Part shown: positions 8,627-16,427 of the stretch, piece after piece
Position numbering within the stretch: position 1 is the first letter of the stretch
Layout: each line of letters starts with the position of its first letter
Assembly (NCBI GenBank): GCA_937988705.1
Contig: CALKIA010000643.1
Coordinates: forward strand, 1-39,147
DNA from: an uncultured Chloroflexota bacterium
GTDB taxonomy: Bacteria > Chloroflexota > Anaerolineae > Aggregatilineales > Phototrophicaceae
Length of the DNA: 39,147 bases
Direction: 5' to 3'
The notes under the pieces: generated by a model
Seen by the model: only the letters and a program-made list of their open reading frames with translations
What the model was told of the DNA's origin: nothing
Databases searched by the model: none
Position numbers and translations under genes: made by a program

Positions 8627-8703
8627 AATTCCCCCATTGAACCGATCTCACAGTACAATTCTAGCGATAACCGATGATGGCTTACTGGACAGAGGCGATT
8701 GGC

Positions 8704-9111
8704 ATGAGTATCGAGCTTCAGCCGGAATTTCTGGAACGGGTCGACAAAGCGTACTACATGTGGTTCACGACCGTCCGCGCGGACGGCATGCCGCAGCCGA
8801 CTCCCGTGTGGTTTGTGTGGGAGAACGGCACCTTTCTGATCTACACGACCGATCAATCGCAGAAACACCGCAATTTACTGGAAAATCCGCGCGTTGCGTT
8901 GAGCTACAGCGCCACGCCGGACGCCGACGACTATCTCGTGATCATGGGCGAGGCCGAGGTTGACCTAACCGCGCCGCCACCGAACCACCACGCGCCCTAT
9001 CTGACGAAATACGGGACGGGCATTCCCGGCATCGGCATGACGCCGGAATCGTTCGCGCAGGCCTTTAGCGTAGCGATTCGCGTCACTCCCACGCATATTC
9101 GCCTCGAATAA
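8704..9111 (+). CDS. Pyridoxamine 5'-phosphate oxidase-fold flavin/F420-binding protein
   Basis: About 135 residues from ATG 8704, which has GAGGCG upstream; an in-frame ATG at 8674 is less likely. The split-barrel signature is clear: 'YYMWFTTVRADGMPQPTPVWFVWENGTFLIYT', 'QKHRNLLENPRVALSY' and 'DDYLVIMGEAEV'. The order and the 'KHRNL..NPRVAL' motif match PPOX-class F420-dependent reductases of the TIGR03667 type. Cofactor choice (F420 or FMN) cannot be decided from the sequence. It converges on the lipoprotein gene 6 bp downstream. Confidence 0.83.
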   Translation: MSIELQPEFLERVDKAYYMWFTTVRADGMPQPTPVWFVWENGTFLIYTTDQSQKHRNLLENPRVALSYSATPDADDYLVIMGEAEVDLTAPPPNHHAPYLTKYGTGIPGIGMTPESFAQAFSVAIRVTPTHIRLE

Positions 9112-9117
9112 CGCCCG

Positions 9118-9585
9118 TTACGGGGTGACGCTGAGCTGAAGCCGGTTAGAATCGGCGCCACCCCACATATACGCACCTGCGGCCGTCTGAATCTCGCCGG
9201 AAGCGAACGCGCTCAAGGTCGCTGCTCCCACCCGCACCGCTCGTAACTGAATCTCAGCACCGCTGACCCCCTCGGCGGGCAGCACAAATTCAAAGGGCGA
9301 CTCGGCACTGGGCTGGCTGAGGCTTGGCGTACCGCTCGCATACGGAATCAACAGCGACGTGCCGGGCGTGAGCGTGTAGCGATACTGCGGCATGCCGACG
9401 CGAAATGACTGGGCGCGCACCGTCACGATATCGCCGACATGCACCGTAGTCTGATCAGCAGACAGCAGCACATGCGACTGATCAGCCGGGGTTGGCGAGG
9501 GTATAATCAGCGGCGCGGCGCCATCAAACAGGCTGCACGCGCTCGTTAGGCAGATCACGCAGAGGAATACCAGCAAGTGACGCAT
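9118..9585 (-). CDS. Small predicted lipoprotein
   Basis: 155 residues from ATG 9585 (GGGAGG 5 nt upstream). The N-terminus 'MRHLLVFLCVICLTSACSLF' is a lipoprotein signal peptide with lipobox L-T-S-A-C. A Pro/Thr-rich spacer follows (PSPTPADQS), then a beta-rich domain ('VHVGDIVTVRAQSF', 'GAATLSAFASGE'). I do not recognise the domain. It is probably anchored to the outer face of the cytoplasmic membrane. Confidence 0.7.
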   Translation of the reverse strand: MRHLLVFLCVICLTSACSLFDGAAPLIIPSPTPADQSHVLLSADQTTVHVGDIVTVRAQSFRVGMPQYRYTLTPGTSLLIPYASGTPSLSQPSAESPFEFVLPAEGVSGAEIQLRAVRVGAATLSAFASGEIQTAAGAYMWGGADSNRLQLSVTP

Positions 9586-9658
9586 CACAGCCTCCCACCA
9601 GTGGACTTACACTCTATAACGTTGTTCGCCTCCCAAAAGTTTCAGATGGAGTGCCTGT

Positions 9659-10702
9659 ATGCGCGTTCGTGACTTCGGCCTCATTCCCGGTCGACTGTCT
9701 CCCGGCAGCCTGAATGCGATCACCGATGTGCCCGGCGTCGCGGTCGGGCACACGACCCTGATTCAGGGCGACTCGGTGCGCACGGGCGTTACCGCACTTC
9801 TGCCGCATCCGGGTAACCTGTTTCAAGAGAAAGTTGCGGCGGGTGTGGCGACGATCAACGGTTTCGGCAAGGCGGTCGGCTTCGAGCAGATCCGCGAATT
9901 GGGCGTGATCGAAACGCCGATTCTGCTGACGAACACGCTCAATGTGAGCCAAGTGGCGGATGCGTTGGTCACCTACATGCTGCGTCACAACCCCGACATC
10001 GGCCTGACAACCGGATCGATCAACCCGGTGGTGGGCGAATGCAACGACCAATTCCTCAACGACCTGCGCGGGCGGCATGTGACCGCCGAACACGTTTTCG
10101 CCGCCATTGAGACGGCGACAGGCGGCGGGGTCGCGGAGGGTAATGTCGGCGCAGGGACTGGCACGCTCTGTTTTCAGTTCAAGGGTGGGATCGGCACGGC
10201 CTCGCGGCGGGTGGACGCCTTCACGGTTGGCGCGCTGGTGCAGACGAACTACGGCAGTCGCGCCGAACTGCTGTTTTTGGGCGCACCCATCGGTCAGCAT
10301 TTGCTCGATGAGGCCATGCCGCAGACCGGCGGCGGCTCGATCATGCTGGTGATCGCCACTGATGCGCCGCTCGATGCGCGCCAGTTGACCCGTTTAGCCA
10401 ATCGCTCCGCCTATGCGTTAGGGCGCACCGGATCGGTCGGGCAGCATGGCAGCGGCGACTTCGCGATCGCCTTTTCCACCACCAACCGCACATCGCACAC
10501 CCCCGACACACGGATCAACCCGCCGCTCGTGCGCGATGACGCGCTCGATCCGATCTTTGCGGCCGTGGTAGAAAGCCTCGAAGAGGCGATCCTCAACGCG
10601 CTGCTCGCGGCGGAAACGCTGACGGGTCGCAACGGCAACACCGCCTTCGCGCTGCCGCAAGATCGGCTGGTGGAACTGCTTAGGAGGTACGGCAGGCTGT
10701 AA
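9659..10702 (+). CDS. P1-family peptidase (DmpA/BapA-like aminopeptidase/D-esterase)
   Basis: 347 residues. 'LNAITDVPGVAVGHTTL' near the start, 'GVATINGFGKAVGF', 'ETPILLTNTLNV' and 'VVGECND' are the family landmarks. The nucleophile is the serine of 'GGGSIMLVIATDAPL' (S227), just after the glycine where DmpA-type enzymes cut themselves to become N-terminal-nucleophile hydrolases. 'LVQTNYGSR' (N197) supplies the conserved asparagine. Members release N-terminal residues or act on beta-peptides and D-amino-acid amides. No signal peptide, so probably cytoplasmic. A single gene with GGAG upstream. Confidence 0.9.
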   Translation: MRVRDFGLIPGRLSPGSLNAITDVPGVAVGHTTLIQGDSVRTGVTALLPHPGNLFQEKVAAGVATINGFGKAVGFEQIRELGVIETPILLTNTLNVSQVADALVTYMLRHNPDIGLTTGSINPVVGECNDQFLNDLRGRHVTAEHVFAAIETATGGGVAEGNVGAGTGTLCFQFKGGIGTASRRVDAFTVGALVQTNYGSRAELLFLGAPIGQHLLDEAMPQTGGGSIMLVIATDAPLDARQLTRLANRSAYALGRTGSVGQHGSGDFAIAFSTTNRTSHTPDTRINPPLVRDDALDPIFAAVVESLEEAILNALLAAETLTGRNGNTAFALPQDRLVELLRRYGRL

Positions 10703-11007
10703 CTTCACCCCGTTGCCTCATCGACAGGCGAGGGGGAAGTGATGATGTGCGAGGTACATCCCGCGCCTAAGCGGTATCTGTCTCCCCTCCCTGAATTCGG
10801 GGAGGGGCCGGGGGTGGGTCGGAAACAGCGGACGCGATTATGCATTTAGTAGGGACAAGGCCTGCCTTGTCCGCTGCGAACGGACAGCGCAAGCGCTTGT
10901 CCCTACGATTTCCGTCTTAATATCGTGTCCGCCACCTGTCACAGCCTGCCATAGCCGTTATGGAAGCCCCTCGCCTCTAGGAGAGGGGTTTGGGGTGAGG
11001 TTGTTCC
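10703..11007. repeat. Repeat-filled intergenic gap between convergent genes
   Basis: No gene. It holds three repeat types. At 10784-10819 is a CCCCTCCCTGAATTCGGGGA-type palindrome with a GGCCGGGGGTGGG tail. At 10849-10906 is a GTAGGGACAAGG...CTTGTCCCTAC composite with an inner GGACAGCG/CGCTTGTCC hairpin. At 10967-11000 is a CCCCTCGCCTCTAGGAGAGGGG hairpin with a TTTGGGGTGAGG tail. These hairpins sit between two convergent genes and may act as bidirectional terminators. Confidence 0.7.
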
Positions 11008-12543
11008 CTATGCGCACCCCAACAAAAATTCTTCCCAATCCAGCCCGATAATCTGATCGGCGAGGTGGACGCGCAAAATGCCATCCGCGCCGAGCGCGTG
11101 CCACATCTGCGTGAAGTTGTCGCCGTAGATGCGCGTGCGGTTGCACACCCCACCCGACTCCGGCTGAATCGCGATGAGATCGCCGTGGCTGGTGGTGAGC
11201 AGCAGCGCGCGGTCAAAAATCTCCAACTGCGCCGTCCCATCAACACCGGGGAGCGGCAACTGCCATAAGCCGAAATGCTCGGCGTTGTAGCCGTACAGCG
11301 ACGCGCCATCCCACAGGAACACGCGCCCATCGGAAGCGACCGCGGACTCCGCGCCGCCCGCCGGGGTATTCTCGATCAGCGGCGTCCATGCGCCCGCCGC
11401 ATCGATGCGCCACGCGCCGCCGCGCGTATACGCCAGCAGGCCGCCGCTGTCCGCCGCTAGCGCGCCCGGTTCCCGCAGCCGCGCTTCGTCGAGGATTGTG
11501 CCCGCCGTCGTCAGCGTGATCATGGCATTCGCCGTCGTGATCACGCCGATCTGATCGCCTGCCACCTGCCAGCGCGCCACCGCGCCGAGGTCGGTCTGTG
11601 CCCACAACACCGAGCGCGCAGCCGAGTCAAGCGCGGCGATCCCGTTCGGCGTCGGGAACAGAATCCGATCGGCGAGGATCAGCGGCGCGCCCGCCAGCGC
11701 GATCCCCAATTCCCACGTTTCGCCCACTGTGCTGTCATTATTGACCCGCTCGAAATGCCCGTCGGCGTAGGCGATGTACGCGCCGTCACCGGACGCCGGG
11801 AGCAAGCCGACCGCCACCGTGCTCAAGTTAACTCGCCACAGCAAACGCCCATCCGCGCTCACCCGGATCACACGGTTGGAGTCCAGCGCCAGCAGACCGT
11901 TGTCGGCCAGCGGCACGGGCGGGGCGACCGCTCCGGTTTCGTCGGCCAGGTCGAGCCGCCAGCGGTAGGCATCGGTCAGCCACGTCTGCCAGTTGAGGAT
12001 GAATTTACTCGGACGGCGCAGGCCTTCGTCGGCGGGGTAGTTCCATGTGTAGCCCGCGCCGGGGATATCCGGGTTGGTCGTGCGAATTTCGAGATGCACG
12101 TGCGGTGTCGGGCGCGCATCGCCGACCGCCGCCAGCACATCACCCTGTTGTACGCACGAATACACGGCGGGGAACTGCACACCCGTCTGGTCGGTGATGT
12201 GTCCGTACATGCTGTAGGCGACCGAGCTATCGGGGAAAGTATGCTCGATGATGATCACGCCGCCGTCGCGTCCCCAGCCATTCGCTGAGGAAAACGTCAC
12301 GCGCCCAGCGGCGATGGCGCGCACGTATTCGCCCACGCCGTCGCCACCATACCAATCCTCGCCTGTGTGATAGCGTCCCTGATGACGGTAGCTCTGCGCG
12401 CCGTAGTCCTGCATGACGCGAAAGCGCGTCGGGTCAACCGGAAAGTCGAGGCTGTGTACCACGCCACACTGCACCTGCGCGGACACAGAGCGCGGCTGAA
12501 GCAGCCCGAGCAGCAGGACGAACAGGGGTAGGAATCGGCGCAT
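11008..12543 (-). CDS. Secreted M23-like metallopeptidase domain fused to a PQQ-like beta-propeller
   Basis: 511 residues. A signal peptide is clear ('MRRFLPLFVLLLGLLQPRSVSAQ'). Residues about 40-160 are an M23/LytM-type domain: 'YHTGEDWYG' supplies H59-x3-D63 and 'TPHVHLEI' supplies H148-x-H150, the full zinc-ligand set of lysostaphin-like peptidases. From about residue 195 a series of repeats such as 'NGLLALDSNRVIRVSADGRLLWRVNLSTVA' and 'GIAALDSAARSVLWAQTDLGAV' resembles PQQ-like beta-propeller blades. The likely job is trimming cell-wall peptide with the propeller as a binding platform. This fusion is unusual and is inferred from motifs only. Confidence 0.8.
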   Translation of the reverse strand: MRRFLPLFVLLLGLLQPRSVSAQVQCGVVHSLDFPVDPTRFRVMQDYGAQSYRHQGRYHTGEDWYGGDGVGEYVRAIAAGRVTFSSANGWGRDGGVIIIEHTFPDSSVAYSMYGHITDQTGVQFPAVYSCVQQGDVLAAVGDARPTPHVHLEIRTTNPDIPGAGYTWNYPADEGLRRPSKFILNWQTWLTDAYRWRLDLADETGAVAPPVPLADNGLLALDSNRVIRVSADGRLLWRVNLSTVAVGLLPASGDGAYIAYADGHFERVNNDSTVGETWELGIALAGAPLILADRILFPTPNGIAALDSAARSVLWAQTDLGAVARWQVAGDQIGVITTANAMITLTTAGTILDEARLREPGALAADSGGLLAYTRGGAWRIDAAGAWTPLIENTPAGGAESAVASDGRVFLWDGASLYGYNAEHFGLWQLPLPGVDGTAQLEIFDRALLLTTSHGDLIAIQPESGGVCNRTRIYGDNFTQMWHALGADGILRVHLADQIIGLDWEEFLLGCA

Positions 12544-12690
12544 CGATCATTCCATTTCGCAGCCCCTCACCCCCAACCCCGCTCCCACGCAAGCGGGGAG
12601 AGGGCAGGAGCGCATTACCCGCTTGCTCCCCTCCCTGAATTCGGGGAGGGGTCGGGGGTGGGGTCTGATTTGCCTACGGTTCGATGCACA
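12544..12690. repeat. Complete copy of the composite GC-rich repeat
   Basis: At 12563-12606 is the CCCCTCACCCCCAACCCC half with CCCACGCAAGCGGGGAGAGG, and at 12628-12663 the CCCCTCCCTGAATTCGGGGA half with a GGTCGGGGGTGGGG tail. The two outer ends are inverted relative to each other, so the whole ~100 bp unit can fold into one large cruciform or hairpin. The same composite recurs at 19363-19465 and, reversed, at 33367-33441. Confidence 0.75.
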
Positions 12691-12768
12691 TTATACCGTG
12701 CGCAGATTCAATTTGTCGGGGTTACGCATGAAGTACGTCAGGCTGATACCAGAGATGACGAGCAGCGT
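12691..12768 (-). pseudogene. Possible 3' remnant of a membrane-protein gene
   Basis: On the minus strand this stretch reads as about 24 codons, 'TLLVISGISLTYFMRNPDK...', ending in TAA. A stop lies just upstream and no start is present. The hydrophobic then basic pattern resembles the C-terminal end of a membrane protein. It is too short to be sure it is not chance. Confidence 0.25.
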
Positions 12769-12795
12769 TCAAATTTTGTGACTCCGCCCTATAAT
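12768..12795 (+). promoter_or_regulatory. Possible promoter for the GNAT gene at 12832
   Basis: TTCAAA at 12768-12773 and TATAAT at 12790-12795 with a 16-bp spacer, 36 bp before the start codon. The -10 is perfect but the -35 is poor. Confidence 0.4.
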
Positions 12796-12831
12796 GATCC
12801 CTACAGCAGCCCGAGGTGAAGGATAATCAGT

Positions 12832-13308
12832 ATGCCGATTTCGATTATTCGCGCGCAGCCCGCCGACGCGGAAACGTTGGTCAGGCTCCAAATCGCGGCG
12901 TTCCACCATGATTCTGTACTGTATCCGGAAGTAGAACTGGGCGGCCCGCCCGGCTATGACTCGGTCGAGCAGATGCTGGAGAAAATTCAGCAGGATGAAA
13001 CCTACAAAATTGTTGAGGGTGAGGTCTGCATCGGCGGCCTCGTCGTATTTGGGAAAGCCGCCGGGCAGTATCACCTCGACGTTATTTTTCTCGATCCTGT
13101 CGCGCAAAACCGCGGCCTCGGTACGCTGGCTATGCAGTTCCTTGAGCGAACCTATTTAGCCAGCGTGTGGACACTCGACACGCCGACATGGGCGGTACGC
13201 AACCAACATTTCTACGAAAAGTTCGGATTTGTGAAGCTGTACGAATTCGATCACGATGACGGCACGCCCCTCATCGCCTATGAGAAGCGCGCCGCCGCTG
13301 AGACCTAA
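12832..13308 (+). CDS. GNAT-family N-acetyltransferase
   Basis: 158 residues. 'MPISIIRAQPADAETLVRLQIAAF' is a usual GNAT opening. The acetyl-CoA loop is 'LDPVAQNRGLGTLAMQFLE' (Q-x-x-G-x-G variant), and 'NQHFYEKFGFVKLYE' is the C-terminal strand with the conserved Tyr and GF. GAAGGA precedes the ATG. It converges on the thiolase gene with a single base between the stop codons. Substrate unknown. Confidence 0.85.
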   Translation: MPISIIRAQPADAETLVRLQIAAFHHDSVLYPEVELGGPPGYDSVEQMLEKIQQDETYKIVEGEVCIGGLVVFGKAAGQYHLDVIFLDPVAQNRGLGTLAMQFLERTYLASVWTLDTPTWAVRNQHFYEKFGFVKLYEFDHDDGTPLIAYEKRAAAET

Positions 13309-13309
13309 G

Positions 13310-14464
13310 CTACAGCCGTTCGATGATCGTGCCCGTGCCCATGCCACCACCGCAGCACATCGTCTGCAAGCCAAAGCGTTTGTCATGCGTTTCGAGCGCG
13401 TGCAGCAGCGTGGTCATCAAGCGCGCACCGCTCGCGCCGAGCGGGTGACCGAGCGCAATCGCGCCGCCGTGCACATTGACCTTGCGCATATCCGCGCCGA
13501 TCTCGCGCTTCCACATAGCGATCACCGCCGCGAAGGCCTCGTTGACCTCGAACAGGTCGATCTGATCGAGCGTCATGCCCGCTTTGGCGAGCGCTTTGCG
13601 CGTCGCGGGAACCGGGCCGGTCAGCATCAAATGCGGATCGCTGCCCACCGTCACCATCGAAATGAGCCGTGCGCGCGGCTTGAGGCCCAGTTCGGCGGCC
13701 TTTTCGGCGGTCATGAGCAAAAGCGCCGCCGCGCCGTCGCTGATCTGGCTGCTGTTGCCCGCGGTCGACACGCCGTTCCCGGTAAACGCCGGGTCGAGGA
13801 TCGCCATTTTTTCGAGGCTGGCGGTCGGGCGGATGCCCTGATCCTGCGTCACCGTGAGCGGAACTTTTTTCTCGTCAATCCCCGCGACGGGCTGGATTTC
13901 GCGCTGGAAGTAGCCCGCCTGCGCCGCCTGGGCGGCTTTCATGTGGCTCTCGTAGCCGATCTCATCGACTTCTTCCCGGCTGATGTTCCATTTTTGCGCG
14001 ATTTCATCCGCGGCGATCCCCTGGGGGATCATGTTGTAATCCGCCATGATGCGATCGGTGAAGGGATTGCCCCCGCTGCCGATACTCGATCCCATCGGGA
14101 TGCGGCTCATGTTTTCCACACCGCCCGCAATGGCGATCTCGATCTGCCCGCTGGCGATCATGCCGGCCGCGAGATGCACCGCCTGCTGGCTCGACCCGCA
14201 CTGGAAATCGACGGTGGTCGCGGGAACTTCCAGCGGTAAGCCCGCGTCCAGCACGACATTGCGCGCGAGGTTGAACGTCTGCTCGCCCACTTGCCCCACA
14301 CAGCCCATGATCACTTGTTCGATCAGCGTCGCGTCGAGGTTAGCGCGCTCCAACGCCGCGCACACCGCCTGCGACCCGAGGCGCACGGGGTGCGTCTCAC
14401 GCAGCCAGCCGTTTCGCCGCCCCAATGGCGTCCGTACTGCTTCCACAATCACCACATCGCGCAT
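13310..14464 (-). CDS. Thiolase (acetyl-CoA C-acyltransferase)
   Basis: 384 residues from ATG 14464, which has AAAGGAAA 7 nt upstream. All thiolase landmarks are present: the nucleophilic C89 in 'TVDFQCGSSQQA', 'NVHGGAIALGHPLGASGARL' with catalytic H340, and the second cysteine C370 in 'TMCCGGGMGTG'. The protein condenses or cleaves acyl-CoAs in fatty acid or ketone-body metabolism. The 'QCGSSQQA' motif suggests a degradative-type thiolase, but direction and chain length cannot be assigned. No beta-oxidation genes are next to it. It is divergent from the TIR-like gene. Confidence 0.93.
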   Translation of the reverse strand: MRDVVIVEAVRTPLGRRNGWLRETHPVRLGSQAVCAALERANLDATLIEQVIMGCVGQVGEQTFNLARNVVLDAGLPLEVPATTVDFQCGSSQQAVHLAAGMIASGQIEIAIAGGVENMSRIPMGSSIGSGGNPFTDRIMADYNMIPQGIAADEIAQKWNISREEVDEIGYESHMKAAQAAQAGYFQREIQPVAGIDEKKVPLTVTQDQGIRPTASLEKMAILDPAFTGNGVSTAGNSSQISDGAAALLLMTAEKAAELGLKPRARLISMVTVGSDPHLMLTGPVPATRKALAKAGMTLDQIDLFEVNEAFAAVIAMWKREIGADMRKVNVHGGAIALGHPLGASGARLMTTLLHALETHDKRFGLQTMCCGGGMGTGTIIERL

Positions 14465-14481
14465 TTTTATTTCCTTTAAGC

Positions 14482-14509
14482 TTGCTAAGAACAAGGCTAA
14501 CGTTATACT
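14482..14509 (+). promoter_or_regulatory. Possible promoter for the TIR-like/YitT operon
   Basis: TTGCTA at 14482-14487 and TATACT at 14504-14509 with a 16-bp spacer, about 55 bp before the proposed GTG start at 14565. The match is moderate. Confidence 0.4.
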
Positions 14510-14564
14510 GTTTTAAAGTTTGAAATCTACTATAGCCCTTTCACCACAGATTTTGGAGTCCAAC

Positions 14565-15335
14565 GTGGACGACGCCACTAAAGAAGCGCTTCGCCAACTG
14601 CAAGAATTGCAAGCGAAAATCGCCGCAGTTTCCTTCGAGCGCACAGAAGCGGAAGTGCTTGTCACCCATGTGCAGAGCACAGTCGCTTTGATTTTCGGTC
14701 GGGAACATCCGTACTTCAAGAACATCGCGCGGCTTAAGTTTTACTATGCTCGCGCCTATCCGGAGAACCGGGCAAAATACTTTGCGGATGATCGCCGTGC
14801 GGCGGCGGCGGCTATCGACCGGATGGAAAATGAACTGCGCTTGCATGGACTCGCGCCAAAAGAGAGTGCGCCAAAATCAGACCAAGCTCCGCCCAAAACG
14901 ACCGTAATTTTAGTCGACCCAATCTGGAAAGGGCGGTTTGAAGTCGAAGCCGATCTTGTCTTTCTCGCCATGCCGTTCAGCGAACCTTGGTCAAACGATG
15001 TGTGGGACTCGATCAAGCAGATCGTGACTGACGCGGGCATGCGCTGTCTCCGCGGCGATGAATTGGGTGGACGCGATGTGATGGAAGACGTTTGGGAGGG
15101 GATTTGCCGCGCGCGCGTGGTCATCGCCGACTTAACGGCGAAAAACCCCAATGTCGCCTACGAAGTGGGTTTAGCGGATGCCATCGGCAAGGACGTGATT
15201 TTGCTCACGCAAACCGAGAAAGAGGTCCCGTTCGATTTCTTGCGCTCTCGTTTGATACCCTATAAAGACAGTATCAGCGGTTCGAACAAGCTGAAAAAAG
15301 ACCTGCTTGCACGCTTGAAGAAATACACAACCTAA
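14565..15335 (+). CDS. Predicted nucleotide-binding protein with TIR-like / deoxyribosyltransferase-like domain
   Basis: 256 residues from GTG 14565, chosen because TTGGAG lies 6 nt upstream; the frame stays open to a TTG at 14520. The N-terminal half is helical ('ALIFGREHPYFKNIARLKFYYA', 'RMENELRLHGL') and is joined by a charged linker to a C-terminal Rossmann-like domain: 'DLVFLAMPFSEPW', 'SIKQIVTDAGMRCLRGDELGG', 'ICRARVVIADLTAKNPNVAYE', 'GLADAIGKDVILLTQ'. This pattern is that of TIR-like and nucleoside deoxyribosyltransferase-like (DRHyd) proteins, several of which break down NAD or nucleotides in anti-phage defence. YitT lies 8 bp downstream. A defence role is inference only. Confidence 0.75.
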   Translation: MDDATKEALRQLQELQAKIAAVSFERTEAEVLVTHVQSTVALIFGREHPYFKNIARLKFYYARAYPENRAKYFADDRRAAAAAIDRMENELRLHGLAPKESAPKSDQAPPKTTVILVDPIWKGRFEVEADLVFLAMPFSEPWSNDVWDSIKQIVTDAGMRCLRGDELGGRDVMEDVWEGICRARVVIADLTAKNPNVAYEVGLADAIGKDVILLTQTEKEVPFDFLRSRLIPYKDSISGSNKLKKDLLARLKKYTT

Positions 15336-15343
15336 GGACACTC

Positions 15344-16231
15344 GTGACCACAGCCCGCCTCGTGTCGATTATCTACCGCCTGCTGCGCCTTGTGGTAGGT
15401 GCTGTGATCTCCGCCGTCGCGGTGATCGTCTTCGAAGTTCCGGCGCAAATCGCGCCCGGCGGCATTTCCGGCATTGCGATCATTCTCAACCACCTCGCGC
15501 CCGCGCTGCCCATCGGCTTGATGATCCTGATCGGCAACATCCCCATCCAGTTGATCGCCTACCGTTTCCTCGGCGGCTGGAAAGTGGTCGCGGCGACGAT
15601 CTTCACCGTCGTGCTCTACTCGCTGCTGATCGACGGGCTCACGCCGCTGTTCAACGGCTACATGATGTCGCACGACCGTCTGTTGAACGCGATCTTTGGC
15701 GGCATCATCGGCGGCATCGGCGGCGGCATTGTGCTGGCGGCAGGCGGCACGCTCGGCGGCACGTCGACATTGGGGCGCATTCTGCAAAAGCGCTACGGCA
15801 CGCCGTTGAGCAGCAGCACGCTCTACACGGATGGCTTTGTCGTGCTGGGGGCGGGGCTGGTCTTCGGGCTGGAAGGCGCGCTGTACGCGATGGTCACGCT
15901 GTATGTGGCGGCGGCTACTACCGACTATGTGCTCGAAGGGCCGAGCGTCATCCGCACCAGCGTGATCATCACCGATCACCCGCGTGAACTGGCCGACGCG
16001 ATCACCTCCCGCATGGGGCGCGGCGTCACCTCGTGGCAGGGCACAGGCATGTACACCAATCAACCGCGCACCGTGCTCTACGTGACGATGGCGCGCTCAC
16101 AAGTCAACGAGCTGCGGCGCATCGTGCGCACCGTCGATCCCACGGCATTCATGGTGGTGGGTCAGGGACACGTCGCCTATGGGCAGGGCTTCCGCGAAGC
16201 GCCCGGTAACGAAACCGACGACGAGGATTGA
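15344..16231 (+). CDS. YitT-family membrane protein (DUF161 with C-terminal DUF2179)
   Basis: 295 residues with a GTG start at 15344 preceded by AAGGA. Five to six TM helices cover residues 1-205, with family phrases 'QIAPGGISGIAIILNHL', 'GIVLAAGGTLGGTSTLGRIL' and 'LYTDGFVVLGAGLVFG'. The C-terminal ~85 residues ('RTSVIITDHPRELADAI', 'GVTSWQGTGMYTNQPRTVLYVTMARSQVNELRRIV') form the soluble DUF2179 domain. YitT proteins are integral membrane proteins of unclear transport or regulatory role. The gene is 8 bp after the TIR-like gene, so they are probably co-transcribed. Confidence 0.9.
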   Translation: MTTARLVSIIYRLLRLVVGAVISAVAVIVFEVPAQIAPGGISGIAIILNHLAPALPIGLMILIGNIPIQLIAYRFLGGWKVVAATIFTVVLYSLLIDGLTPLFNGYMMSHDRLLNAIFGGIIGGIGGGIVLAAGGTLGGTSTLGRILQKRYGTPLSSSTLYTDGFVVLGAGLVFGLEGALYAMVTLYVAAATTDYVLEGPSVIRTSVIITDHPRELADAITSRMGRGVTSWQGTGMYTNQPRTVLYVTMARSQVNELRRIVRTVDPTAFMVVGQGHVAYGQGFREAPGNETDDED

Positions 16232-16427
16232 CGGTCAGCCACCCCTCTGGATTTCACCACCAATCTCGCCTTAGGCTGCCGCTCGTGAGAGGCGCATTCG
16301 GGTTAAATTGCATGACAGAGCGGCTTACAGCGGACTCGTTTATGCTTTCGCGGTCGTTTCTGTTGTAGTGTTGCAATAGTGTTGAAACATCTGATATGCG
16401 AGTGGATGATTGGCAGCCTCATCGTGG

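Noticed and set aside
8637..8659. Promoter for the PPOX gene (TTGAAC and TACAAT)
   Set aside because: The spacer is only 11 bp.
14520..14564. TTG start at 14520 for the TIR-like protein
   Set aside because: No ribosome-binding site there; GTG at 14565 has TTGGAG at good distance.
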